Positions 35,934 to 44,465 of a DNA stretch of 64,000 bases are shown here, in pieces. Every line of letters starts with the position of its first letter. Positions within the stretch are counted from its first letter, which is position 1. Origin of the DNA: Tissierella sp. (lineage in GTDB: Bacteria > Bacillota > Clostridia > Tissierellales > Tissierellaceae); the NCBI GenBank assembly GCA_012735585.1, contig JAAYGX010000077.1:31998-95997 (forward strand), read 5' to 3'. The notes beneath the pieces were generated by a model that did not search any database, was not told the DNA's origin, and worked only from the letters and a program-made list of their open reading frames with translations. The position numbers and the translations under genes were made by a program.

Positions 35934-37325
35934 CTATATAAGTCTTTGTACTATGTTGGTTAACAAATCTATCAATGGACTGCCAACTATTCCAGTAATT
36001 ATGATCAATACTCCCAGGATAGTTACTGGCAATTGACCCTTTGGCTCTAATAATATCTTAGGCCTTTTGCTTTCATCTTCTGCAAAAAAAGCTTTAATAG
36101 CTATAGGAAGATAATATATACCATTTAATAATGAAGATACAGTCAATACCAATATAAGCCAAATATTATCTGCACTGATAGCTGCTTGTGCAAAGTTCCA
36201 TTTACTTAAAAATCCTACGAATAAGGGTATACCAATCATAGAAAAACCACATATTGTATATAAAAACATAGTAACCGGAAGGGCCTTTCCTATTCCATTT
36301 AATTCTTTAATTTCTTTACATCCTGTTGAGCTGATAATTCTTCCTGCACTTAAAAACAGACATGCCTTCGTAATTCCATGGGCTATAATATGAAATATAC
36401 TGGCAACAAGGCCCAAAGGTGTCCCTAAACCTATTCCTAGATAAATATATCCAATTTGGGCAACAGATGAATAGGCTATCATATTCTTTAGATTTTTTTG
36501 TAGTATTGCTAATACTGAGCCATATATCATAGCACAAGCACCTAAAACAAGATTAATTGGAAGTATATCTAAATCCTTTACTAATTCAATACCAAATCCT
36601 ATATAGATCAGTTTAATGAAAAATATGATATATCCTTTTATCACTAGGGCTGAAAGTATAGCACTGGAAGTTGAAGGTGCAGATCCATGGGCATCTGGTA
36701 ACCAAATATGAAATGGGAACAAGGCTGATTTAAGTGCTACTCCTATGAATATGAATATAAAGGAGTATCTCAGTAGATTGATATTGGAGTTTACTAATAT
36801 CATTTCTTGTATGTTTAGAGTACCAGCTAGTCTATATAAAATAACTCCCCCCACTAGTAAAAAAGCAGATGCAAAAATCGATAAAAACAAATACTTTAGT
36901 CCTGCCCTGTAATTTTCCTGTGCATTTTTAATCATTACGATTGCCGATGCTAAAAATGCACTTAATTCTATAAATATAAATACAAGCAATATATTATTAA
37001 AGAATACGATCCCACATAGGCTTGATATTAGTAGTAAAATTAAGGAATAGTAAATTGGTATTCTCCTTGACTCTATCTCATAATCTATCGTAGAGGTAGA
37101 AGACCATATAATCAAAAAACCTATCAATGTAAAGAACACACAAATAAGTGGTCCTAAGGCTTGAAATCCATCTTCTCTAATAGCTGATACCATTAAAAAT
37201 ACTGCTGCTATAGCTGATAAGCCCAAAGCCAATGTTGATGTAAGTTTAGCAAAACTTATATCTTTTTTAAAGACAATAGCAGTTGAAGATAATACTAATA
37301 TAAAAAACATCAAATAAATAATCAT
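35934..37325 (-). CDS. MrpD-like cation/proton antiporter subunit (second copy)
   Basis: 463 residues, about 14 helices. FIELSAFLASAIVM (Glu), LKSALFPFHIWLPDAHGSAP (Lys), HIIAHGITKACLFLSAG. Closest in look to the 498-residue MrpD encoded just upstream, so probably a duplication. Confidence 0.88.
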   Translation of the reverse strand: MIIYLMFFILVLSSTAIVFKKDISFAKLTSTLALGLSAIAAVFLMVSAIREDGFQALGPLICVFFTLIGFLIIWSSTSTIDYEIESRRIPIYYSLILLLISSLCGIVFFNNILLVFIFIELSAFLASAIVMIKNAQENYRAGLKYLFLSIFASAFLLVGGVILYRLAGTLNIQEMILVNSNINLLRYSFIFIFIGVALKSALFPFHIWLPDAHGSAPSTSSAILSALVIKGYIIFFIKLIYIGFGIELVKDLDILPINLVLGACAMIYGSVLAILQKNLKNMIAYSSVAQIGYIYLGIGLGTPLGLVASIFHIIAHGITKACLFLSAGRIISSTGCKEIKELNGIGKALPVTMFLYTICGFSMIGIPLFVGFLSKWNFAQAAISADNIWLILVLTVSSLLNGIYYLPIAIKAFFAEDESKRPKILLEPKGQLPVTILGVLIIITGIVGSPLIDLLTNIVQRLI

Positions 37326-37337
37326 ATTATTCCGCCT

Positions 37338-38834
37338 TTATCCTATACTCTTGAATCCTTCAATCAAAGCACTTACAAGAGGTTTTGAAAGAAATCCAAG
37401 TAATATATTTGTAAAAATTAAAATTATTAAACTGTATTTTCCCATACCTTCCGCTTTAAAGGATCGTTCAAGATTTTTATTCATATTTCTCTTATCAAAT
37501 AGTCTCAAACTAACTGGTATGTAATACATTGCATTCAAAAGTGTACTTATGGCAAGTCCTATTATTACAACTATTGCCAAACTACTATCTAATGCTGAGT
37601 TTATAAATAATATTTTTGATATAAATCCTGAAAATAGTGGTACTCCAATCATAGATAATCCACCTACTACAAATCCAATACCTGATATAGGATCTATATG
37701 TGCCACTCCATTTAAATCCTCTATCTTTTTACTTCCTGTAATTTCAAGTAAATTGCCCCCTGATATAAATAGTAAAGACTTTGTAAGACCATGGACAATT
37801 ATATGAAATAGAGCAGCAGCTACACCATATTCAGTGCCTAATCCTATACCTAAATATATGTATCCGATTTGGGCTACAGAGGAATATGCTACCATCTTCT
37901 TTAAATCTTTTTGTACAAGGGCAAATACAGACCCCAGTATCATTCCCAGTATGCCTAGTATTAGGATTATAGGTAAAATATTTAACTCAATTAAGATGTC
38001 GTAACCATATACTCTATACAGTATCTTTATCAATAGTATTATATATCCTTTCAGTACTACTGATGAAAGAATAGCAGATGCGCTTGATGTTGCAGAGCCG
38101 TGAGCATCTGGTAACCATGTATGAAATGGAAATAAAGCAGATTTAACTGCTAGTCCCACTATTATAAGTACCAAGGATGTGGCTAGGGGAATATAGTAAC
38201 TTTCTGGCATATTTACTATTGCATTATGGATATTACTCATGGCTAAATGACCAGTGATACTGTATAAGGTAGATATTGCAAATAAATATATTCCTGAACC
38301 CAATACACTCATTACAAAATACTTTATAGTAGCCTTAATGCTATCCTTTGTATCGTTGATTACAACTATTGCACAAGCAGCTACAGCATTGATCTCTATA
38401 AATACGTATGCAGTAAATATATCATTTGTATAAATTAATGCTAAAATTGAGGCCAATAATAAATTAAGAATTAAATAATAATATTTTTCTTTGTCTTCTT
38501 TTATATCAAGGGAAATTGATTTGCTTCCTCCTGCTACTGATAGCAGCATTATAAAACTTAAAACTAAAGATAAAATGGCTTCAAAGAAACTTGCCCTTAA
38601 TTCGTTTGCCCAAGGAGCAGTATAATGACCCAGCTGATATGTAAAATAGCCTTGATTGGATCCATTTAAATAAAATATCAGCAATAATGAAAATAAAATT
38701 ACTATGAAAAAAGATACCATGGTAATTTTCTTAGCAATCCTTGTACATTTAAAAAGAGGAATAATCAGTCCAGCTAGTATTGTTATTAAAATGCTTAAAA
38801 ATGGAATATGTATGAAAGCTTCCAAATTATTCAA
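37338..38834 (-). CDS. mrpD: Mrp antiporter subunit D
   Basis: 498 residues, about 14 helices. FIEINAVAACAIVV (Glu), VKSALFPFHTWLPDAHGSAT (Lys), HIIVHGLTKSLLFISGG. It follows mrpC by a short overlap, the normal position of mrpD. Confidence 0.9.
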   Translation of the reverse strand: MNNLEAFIHIPFLSILITILAGLIIPLFKCTRIAKKITMVSFFIVILFSLLLIFYLNGSNQGYFTYQLGHYTAPWANELRASFFEAILSLVLSFIMLLSVAGGSKSISLDIKEDKEKYYYLILNLLLASILALIYTNDIFTAYVFIEINAVAACAIVVINDTKDSIKATIKYFVMSVLGSGIYLFAISTLYSITGHLAMSNIHNAIVNMPESYYIPLATSLVLIIVGLAVKSALFPFHTWLPDAHGSATSSASAILSSVVLKGYIILLIKILYRVYGYDILIELNILPIILILGILGMILGSVFALVQKDLKKMVAYSSVAQIGYIYLGIGLGTEYGVAAALFHIIVHGLTKSLLFISGGNLLEITGSKKIEDLNGVAHIDPISGIGFVVGGLSMIGVPLFSGFISKILFINSALDSSLAIVVIIGLAISTLLNAMYYIPVSLRLFDKRNMNKNLERSFKAEGMGKYSLIILIFTNILLGFLSKPLVSALIEGFKSIG

Positions 38835-39196
38835 CTCCCCTTCCTAAAGAAATCATCATCTAAATCCAGTGTCTGGTATTTTTCATAATATTTTTTTACT
38901 AATCCTAGGGCAAATGCAGTCATACACACAGATACAACTATTCCTGTTAGGACCAGGCCTCCAGGCAAAGGATTGATATAATAGTCAAGACCCATATGGA
39001 TATTTTCTTCTACTATGGGAACCTCTCTACCGCTGATATATCCCTTAACTGCAAGGTATAAAAATATAGATACATCCATTATATTCATTCCAATGATCTT
39101 TCTAATAAGATTTCTATGTAGTAGTAAAATAGAAAAACCAATTCCGAAGAGTATAATTGATATGCTTTCATAATAATTTATAAATAAGTTTTCCAT
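38831..39196 (-). CDS. mrpC: Mrp antiporter subunit C (NuoK-like)
   Basis: 121 residues from the ATG at 39196, overlapping the mrpB stop (TAATG) with AAGGAGATATA upstream. Three membrane helices; LLHRNLIRKIIGMNIMDVSIFLYL and PLPGGLVLTGIVVSVCMTAFAL are MrpC/NuoK-like. Confidence 0.92.
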   Translation of the reverse strand: MENLFINYYESISIILFGIGFSILLLHRNLIRKIIGMNIMDVSIFLYLAVKGYISGREVPIVEENIHMGLDYYINPLPGGLVLTGIVVSVCMTAFALGLVKKYYEKYQTLDLDDDFFRKGS

Positions 39197-39627
39197 TATA
39201 TATCTCCTTGTGTAAATAATGCATACAAACCATATATTGTACATGCTACAACTATTCCAACTGCTATATTAAGTGGTAAAATAAGTCCTGCACTTAATAT
39301 TCTGCCTGGTGTACCAAGGGGTATTCCTGAATCAATATGTGCTGCCCCTGTCATAAAGGAGTAGCCTTTTGCTAAAGCATAAAATATTAAGGAAAATGAT
39401 ATAGATTTTGTGAAGGTTTTAAAGTTAAAAAACTGCCTAGTCCTCTCAAATCCAAAGGCTGTACTATACAAAATTAGTCCAGCTCCTAATATGGTCCCGC
39501 CAGAAAATCCTCCCCCAGGAGAAAGATGTCCATTTAATACAACATAAATCCCCAACATAATCACAAAGGGAAATAATATCTCAACTATGGTTTTTAATAT
39601 TTCATCTTCGCCTATTATTTTTTTCAT
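39196..39627 (-). CDS. mrpB: Mrp antiporter subunit B
   Basis: 143 residues, four helices. NGHLSPGGGFSGGTILGAGLIL is the MrpB/MnhB hallmark. The start lies within the end of the preceding gene, as in tightly coupled operons. Confidence 0.93.
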   Translation of the reverse strand: MKKIIGEDEILKTIVEILFPFVIMLGIYVVLNGHLSPGGGFSGGTILGAGLILYSTAFGFERTRQFFNFKTFTKSISFSLIFYALAKGYSFMTGAAHIDSGIPLGTPGRILSAGLILPLNIAVGIVVACTIYGLYALFTQGDI

Positions 39628-40201
39628 CTATTCTTACCTCATTTTTATTTTTCTTTAGAAGACTTATGACTGCCATAGTTGCTGTAAATAACATAACCGC
39701 TTCACCAAAGGTGTCAAATGCCCTATAATCTAAGATTACAGCTGCTACAATATTTAATGATCCCGTTTCCTTTACAGCTTCACTTACATATCTATGAAAA
39801 ACCTCATTTATTGCTGGATTGGCTACTCCTCCATATGGTGGTAAATAATTTACTGTTATAAGAAGTAGCCCCACTATAGATATAGTAATTATTAGTCCAA
39901 AAATCTTATAAGCAATTTTGTTCTTTCTTCCCTTCTTTTTTTTATGCTTTATATTCTTAAATTCATCTAGCTCTCCTAAATTACTAAGGACTGTATAAAA
40001 TAGCAAACTGGTTATACCTGCACCTACTGCTGCTTCGGTTATTGCCAAATCTGGAGATTTTAAGATGATCCAAAGCAAAGACATAATTAAAGAAAATGTA
40101 GTAAATATTATAATTGCAGTTAAGTTTTTCTTTGTAAATCCAACAGCTAAAGCAGTTCCTACAAGAGCCATCAACAAAAACAACTCAAAAAAAATGAGCA
40201 T
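39602..40201 (-). CDS. DUF4040/MbhD-MbhE-like subunit (MrpA C-terminal equivalent)
   Basis: 199 residues. The first 80 are DUF4040 (SPDLAITEAAVGAGITSLLFY). After a basic loop (KHKKKKGRKNK), residues 110-199 match the MbhE/MrpA C-terminal part (YRAFDTFGEAVMLFTATMAVISLL). In classical Mrp this is fused to the NuoL-like MrpA; here it is separate, as in archaeal Mbh-type modules. Confidence 0.88.
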   Translation of the reverse strand: MLIFFELFLLMALVGTALAVGFTKKNLTAIIIFTTFSLIMSLLWIILKSPDLAITEAAVGAGITSLLFYTVLSNLGELDEFKNIKHKKKKGRKNKIAYKIFGLIITISIVGLLLITVNYLPPYGGVANPAINEVFHRYVSEAVKETGSLNIVAAVILDYRAFDTFGEAVMLFTATMAVISLLKKNKNEVRIDEKNNRRR

Positions 40202-40518
40202 TATTCAATCACCTCACACTGTTTTTCTATATCTTTATTTGTTATAATTTCTGTTTGTCCAATTAAATGGGTACCCACTGGATTAGATAGCCATAAAAAT
40301 ACTACTACTATGGCTAGTTTTAATGTGGTTATGGTAAGTCCTGAATAAAACATCAATCCTATAATTATTAGAAGAGATGCTAAAGTATCACATTTTGCAG
40401 CAACGTGAATTCTGTTTAATATGTAATCGAATTTGAATAAACCAAAGGTAGCTACTCCAAAAATAAACATACCTGAACCTATGAATAATATCATCATTAT
40501 AAGTCTAATTAACTCCAT
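40201..40518 (-). CDS. mrpG: Mrp antiporter subunit G
   Basis: 105 residues from the ATG at 40518, with AAGGGTGG spanning the end of mrpF. Three helices; GSGMFIFGVATFGLFKFDYILNRIHVAAKCDT and LWLSNPVGTHLIG are typical of MrpG (PhaG). Confidence 0.9.
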   Translation of the reverse strand: MELIRLIMMILFIGSGMFIFGVATFGLFKFDYILNRIHVAAKCDTLASLLIIIGLMFYSGLTITTLKLAIVVVFLWLSNPVGTHLIGQTEIITNKDIEKQCEVIE

Positions 40519-40522
40519 CTCC

Positions 40523-40819
40523 TTAACCACCCTTCTTATCACTTAAATAGTCTGACAGAAATAGCCTTGCTAATACTATTACTGATAAAAAGCTTATGGC
40601 TGAATATACTAAAGAGATATCAACTAAATAGGACTTTTCAAAAAATACGGCCATTATGCAAATAAGGACAATGACCTTAACATTTATTACATTGATACCT
40701 AATAATCTATCTGTAAACCTTGGTCCTAAAATAGTCCTTAATAGACAGAAAATCATGGTAAAGCTTAAAAATATCATTGCTATTATTAGAATCAATTGTT
40801 GTATTTGTTGTATATTCAA
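40523..40819 (-). CDS. mrpF: Mrp antiporter subunit F
   Basis: 98 residues, three helices. LLRTILGPRFTDRLLGINVINVKVIVL is the MrpF core. It sits between mrpE and mrpG. Confidence 0.9.
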   Translation of the reverse strand: MNIQQIQQLILIIAMIFLSFTMIFCLLRTILGPRFTDRLLGINVINVKVIVLICIMAVFFEKSYLVDISLVYSAISFLSVIVLARLFLSDYLSDKKGG

Positions 40820-40821
40820 AG

Positions 40822-41283
40822 TTATTCCTCCAATTCCTCTAACTTTTCTACGAATATTGACTTTTCAATATCATCAAGATTTGACTTTACTATAGCGTGG
40901 ATTAAATATTGGTCCCCATTCATTGTTACTGTAATAGTTCCGGGTGTTAGGGTGATGGAATTTGCCAAGGCAACTTTTGATATTCTAGATTTTAAATCAA
41001 CTTTGATGGTCTTTAGGGTTGGCGAAATCTCTGGATCCTTAGTAAGTACAAGTTTGATTATATCTACATTGGCCTTGATGACTTCTACCAAAAGTATGAA
41101 TAAATATTTAATAATCTTGGAGAATTTATTTATTATCTTTTTTTCAAGTTCTCTTGATACTCTGATGGTTTTGTATGAAAACCTTGTCACTACCATGCTT
41201 AAAATAAGCCCTAAAAGGACTATCTCCATAGTTATTTTTCCATTTAAAATAAGCCAAAAAATAAATAAAAAAGTAAATATCAT
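40822..41283 (-). CDS. mrpE: Mrp antiporter subunit E
   Basis: 153 residues. Two N-terminal helices and a soluble C-terminal half. ITLTPGTITVTMNGDQYLIHAI is the MrpE signature. It starts one base after the stop of the 41-residue peptide. Confidence 0.9.
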   Translation of the reverse strand: MIFTFLFIFWLILNGKITMEIVLLGLILSMVVTRFSYKTIRVSRELEKKIINKFSKIIKYLFILLVEVIKANVDIIKLVLTKDPEISPTLKTIKVDLKSRISKVALANSITLTPGTITVTMNGDQYLIHAIVKSNLDDIEKSIFVEKLEELEE

Positions 41284-41284
41284 A

Positions 41285-41410
41285 TTACAACCTGCTTTCT
41301 TGATGTACTAACTTTGCTAAACCTTGACCATGGTTTATATCAGCTACAGATGTGGCTAATATCACATATATTAAGGCTAATGCAAGAATTAACATCCCTA
41401 GTTTTTTCAT
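41285..41410 (-). CDS. Small hydrophobic peptide heading the Mrp operon
   Basis: 41 residues, ATG at 41410 with a strong GGAGG site and a consensus promoter upstream. One membrane helix (MLILALALIYVILATSV) followed by a polar tail ADINHGQGLAKLVHQES. The stop is one base before the mrpE start, so it is translated as part of the operon. I recognise no family. It may be a small accessory subunit or a leader peptide. Confidence 0.7.
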   Translation of the reverse strand: MKKLGMLILALALIYVILATSVADINHGQGLAKLVHQESRL

Positions 41411-41435
41411 ATAGGCCTCCTTTTTTATTAGGTTG

Positions 41436-41464
41436 ATTATACTATAATTTTATCTCTATATCAA
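41436..41464 (-). promoter_or_regulatory. Sigma-A promoter of the Mrp operon
   Basis: TTGATA (41459-41464), 17-nt spacer, TATAAT (41436-41441) on the - strand. The next gene start is 26 nt downstream. Confidence 0.85.
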
Positions 41465-41550
41465 TAATATTGAAGTAATTCCCCAGTAATTTATTTTAGT
41501 AATTTGTTATTTTAGAAAACCAAAAAATTTTGAATTTGTTAATATAAATA

Positions 41551-41589
41551 AAAAATAGTATCAATTTAAATTTATATGATACTATTTTT
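41551..41589. terminator. Hairpin terminator downstream of small gene
   Basis: AAAAATAGTATC / GATACTATTTTT inverted repeat with T tracts on both strands, between the Mrp promoter and the small gene at 41736-41882. No other gene is seen in 41465-41735. On the - strand a good AGGAGGTGATAT site near 41710 is not followed by a convincing frame. Confidence 0.65.
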
Positions 41590-41735
41590 CATAATTTATA
41601 TATTATAGTTTTAACTTACTATGTCTTTATTTTTAGTTAGGGAAATAGTAAATCTTAAGAAATCTTTATTGTATTTTTCAAAATTCATATAAACATTGAG
41701 GGATATCACCTCCTAATATATGGTTTAATAATTAT

Positions 41736-41882
41736 TTACTTAAATATTCTAAACTCCGGATTACACCATCTAGTGTCTACATAATTTAAATCTGCTTTAT
41801 ATCTTTGTTTCTCAAGACGATAGTAATAGCTGTCTTTAAAATACTTAGGTTTAATTATGCCTTTTATCCAATTATACAACAT
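41736..41882 (-). CDS. Small hypothetical protein, 48 residues
   Basis: ATG at 41882 with GGAGG nine bases upstream. The peptide is basic and aromatic-rich (MLYNWIKGIIKPKYFKDSYY at the N-terminus, then KQRYKADLNY and RWCNPEFRIFK), without a membrane helix. No family recognised. Support comes from the ribosome site, full use of codons without stops and a terminator beyond it. Confidence 0.55.
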   Translation of the reverse strand: MLYNWIKGIIKPKYFKDSYYYRLEKQRYKADLNYVDTRWCNPEFRIFK

Positions 41883-41991
41883 TTCAGAACCTCCAATCAT
41901 TAGAACTTAACGAGTAATTACCCTTTCATATATACAACGTAGGAAATGATTAAAGTGTCCATTGAAATTTTAAATATTTTTATTTCTCTAT

Positions 41992-42033
41992 AAAAAACAG
42001 CCTATAACCTATTAAATACAGGATATAGACTGT
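41992..42033 (-). terminator. Terminator after ric
   Basis: ACAGTCTATATCCT / AGGTTATAGGCTGT hairpin followed by T5 on the - strand. Confidence 0.8.
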
Positions 42034-42049
42034 TGAATTATTACTTAAT

Positions 42050-42760
42050 TTAATCTTCCAATAACTGCCTAAGTCTTGGGAATAATATATTGTTCTCTAA
42101 ATGTATGTGTTGGAATAAGTCCAATTCTACCTCTTGAAGCTTTTGATATGTTAGTTCAAAAGTTGGGCATACACCCTCTGGAATAATATAATCATTCGTT
42201 ACTTTGCGTAATTCCTTTAGAATATCTCCAGCATCAGTGTGCTCTTTTTCCAACTCATCTATGATATCTATTGCTTTTTCTAGGTCTGTTTGTGATTTTG
42301 TCTTTACATATTCGTTAATTGCCGGATATTGTAAAGTTTCTTCTTTAGTCAGATGTTCTTCTAATTCCATCTTTAAGATGCTAAATAACTTATTGACCTT
42401 AAATAGTTCCGGGTGATGTTCGCCATGGACCTTTAGTATTGTAGTTGATAATTGGCTAATTCTTGGTAGTTCATCCCATAGATAACCATGATGAGTATTT
42501 AGTATATGCTCAACTAACACATCTAGAGGCTCCACTTTCCAATCTCGGTCTTCAGAGCTTGCATTTTTAAATTCTTCATATAGATTATTTAAATCATTAA
42601 CAATTTTCTCCACATCTGAATTACTATCCTTAACCGCTTCAGTTAATGGTCTATTACCACCACAACAAAAGTCAATTTTATTTTCTATAAATATATCTGC
42701 CGCTTTTGGAAATAGGGCTACAACTTCTCCGATTTTGCTTGAACTATTAAATTTGCTCAT
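42050..42760 (-). CDS. ric: Iron-sulfur cluster repair di-iron protein (RIC/ScdA)
   Basis: 236 residues. N-terminal ScdA-N domain with NKIDFCCGGNRPLTEA (paired Cys). The hemerythrin-like di-iron domain has HHGYLWDELP, HGEHHPEL, LEEHLTKEE and HIHLENNILFPRL ligands. RIC proteins repair Fe-S clusters damaged by NO or oxidants. TTGGAGGGATATA precedes the ATG. An HcpR-like palindrome lies at -41.5 of its promoter. Confidence 0.94.
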   Translation of the reverse strand: MSKFNSSSKIGEVVALFPKAADIFIENKIDFCCGGNRPLTEAVKDSNSDVEKIVNDLNNLYEEFKNASSEDRDWKVEPLDVLVEHILNTHHGYLWDELPRISQLSTTILKVHGEHHPELFKVNKLFSILKMELEEHLTKEETLQYPAINEYVKTKSQTDLEKAIDIIDELEKEHTDAGDILKELRKVTNDYIIPEGVCPTFELTYQKLQEVELDLFQHIHLENNILFPRLRQLLED

Positions 42761-42841
42761 TTATATCCCTCCAATTATTTTTCTTAAGATCATATGGTCA
42801 TATTAGTTATACCCTTATTATCTCTTTTAACTTATAAATTA

Positions 42842-42884
42842 ATTATAGAAAAATAAGAAAGGATTTTCATTGACCTGGGTCAAT
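42842..42884 (-). promoter_or_regulatory. ric promoter with HcpR/CRP-FNR-type operator
   Basis: A perfect palindrome ATTGACCCAGGTCAAT (42869-42884, - strand) precedes a TATAAT at 42842-42847. If transcription starts near 42835 the palindrome centre is at about -41.5, the class II activator position of CRP/FNR regulators. TTGACC-N2-GGTCAA is, to my knowledge, the HcpR site type in Clostridia and relatives. Confidence 0.7.
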
Positions 42885-42908
42885 ATTTTATTAATCTATG
42901 ATTTCTTC

Positions 42909-43100
42909 TTATTTTTTATTTCTTCTTAGAATTACTGTATACATCCAAACTAAAACCATGTACATAAATAAGCCTATAAATATAGCAAAGGTAATTAATC
43001 TTTGGCTCATTACGCCATCAGCAATTAATGAAGGGCCTATACCAAAAAAGACTACTAGTAAAAGTATAATTATAAACAAAATAGGAAATATTGGTTTCAT
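42909..43100 (-). CDS. Small two-helix membrane protein (copy 1)
   Basis: 63 residues from the ATG at 43100 (GGAG upstream). Two membrane helices flank GIGPSLIADGVMSQRLITFA, and the C-terminus is basic (LRRNKK). It is a paralogue of the protein at 43328-43510; the shared core is FFGIGPxLxADGVxSxRLIT. Function unknown. Confidence 0.75.
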   Translation of the reverse strand: MKPIFPILFIIILLLVVFFGIGPSLIADGVMSQRLITFAIFIGLFMYMVLVWMYTVILRRNKK

Positions 43101-43277
43101 AGCTCTCACACTCCATATACTATTTTATAATAATTATGAAAGCATGCCCGAAGATACTATAAATATCTTATATTTAATTATTACCCCATTCTAATGGATT
43201 AATGCAAAGTGTACTATACTAAGTCTAGATGTAAATGGTATTACTATAATCTGATTATATACTCTGTAGGTTCTTAA

Positions 43278-43321
43278 AAACCAATAAGGACCTGAAACTT
43301 TGTTCAGGTCCTTATTGGTTT
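43278..43321 (-). terminator. Terminator between the two small membrane protein genes
   Basis: Long perfect stem AAACCAATAAGGACCTGAA pairing with its complement, followed by TTT on the - strand after the gene at 43328-43510. Confidence 0.8.
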
Positions 43322-43327
43322 AATTTA

Positions 43328-43510
43328 TTATTTTATTCTTCTAAGAATTCTTCTATAAATCCATATTATGATCATGTATATAACAATAACTATGGCTAGG
43401 GTAATTAATCTTTCACTTAATACTCCATCGGCCATCAATACTGGACCTATTCCAAAAAAGGTCACTAGTAAGAGTAAAGCTATAAATATAATATTAACTA
43501 TTAGTTTCAA
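43328..43510 (-). CDS. Small two-helix membrane protein (copy 2)
   Basis: 60 residues if the TTG at 43510 is used (GGAGGG eight bases upstream); GTG 43519 is the alternative. Two helices around GIGPVLMADGVLSERLITLA, basic tail YRRILRRIK. Paralogue of copy 1, each with its own ribosome site and separated by a strong terminator, so the two are probably expressed separately. Confidence 0.75.
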   Translation of the reverse strand: MKLIVNIIFIALLLLVTFFGIGPVLMADGVLSERLITLAIVIVIYMIIIWIYRRILRRIK

Positions 43511-43591
43511 GGCTCTCACCCTCCAATAAAAAACCACTCTTGTAAGTATATAATACCCTTAGGAGTGATTTATAATTAATATAAAATTACT

Positions 43592-44287
43592 TTAATTTCT
43601 AACTTCTATACCTCCAAATATTGCAGTTCCACTTATTTTCAATACAGGTGCAGATGAATTTGGATTAGGTTTTGTACTATTTTCTATTCCCCCAAGTAAT
43701 GGGGTTCCTTGCATCTCAACTCTCCAATTGTCCGGAACTTTAATTTCAACTCCACCAAATAAAGCAGTTACATCTAAAAATCCATTGTTATCTTTAAGTT
43801 GTGATCCTCTTAAATCTAACTCTATGCCACCAAATACTGCAGAGGCTTTACCACCTTTAAAGTTTGAAGATTGATTAATTGATGAGTTGCCTGAAAATAA
43901 TACAAATAAATTTACAGTATCCTCCACACCAATATTTTCACTTGCCCATTTTTCTGGTTCTACTGGTGAAGAATGTTTTCTAATTCCCTTAGTAAATATA
44001 ATGTTTAAACCTATTATAATTAAAATTAACGGAAATAATAACCTAAATACATTTACTTCAATATAGTCTAATCTATTTAACTGGAATAAAACTCCCATTG
44101 CAATTAATATTAGACTTCCTGTCTTAGAATTACTTCTATCAAATAATCCTGATACCCCTAATAGTATCAATATTACTGGCCAATAAAGACTCATAATATC
44201 TCCAAAATCAATATAACCAAACTGATCCATTAGTAAGCCTGCACCTAATAAAATAAGCATTACTCCAAAAGAATATTTACCTCTCAT
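43592..44287 (-). CDS. LiaF-like membrane protein
   Basis: 231 residues from the ATG at 44287 (GGGGGGA upstream). The N-terminal half has four membrane helices of the DUF5668/LiaF type (LLGAGLLMDQFGYIDFGDI; YWPVILILLGV). The C-terminal half is a beta-helical LiaF-like domain with repeated VFGGIEL, ALFGGVEI, LLGGIEN and AIFGGIEV strands. LiaF proteins inhibit the LiaRS cell-envelope stress system; no liaRS is seen here. Confidence 0.82.
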   Translation of the reverse strand: MRGKYSFGVMLILLGAGLLMDQFGYIDFGDIMSLYWPVILILLGVSGLFDRSNSKTGSLILIAMGVLFQLNRLDYIEVNVFRLLFPLILIIIGLNIIFTKGIRKHSSPVEPEKWASENIGVEDTVNLFVLFSGNSSINQSSNFKGGKASAVFGGIELDLRGSQLKDNNGFLDVTALFGGVEIKVPDNWRVEMQGTPLLGGIENSTKPNPNSSAPVLKISGTAIFGGIEVRN

Positions 44288-44465
44288 ACCGTCCCCCCTA
44301 GATTTCATTGATAAAATTAAAACACTATACCTTCTATTACTACCCTTATTTTTATGGATTACATCTTTATATATAAAAATTTATATAAATTTTATAAGCG
44401 AGACAGAGGATCAGGAGTTGTGTCCCACTTAACGGCTCACTAGTAATAAACAAATTTTCGTGCCC

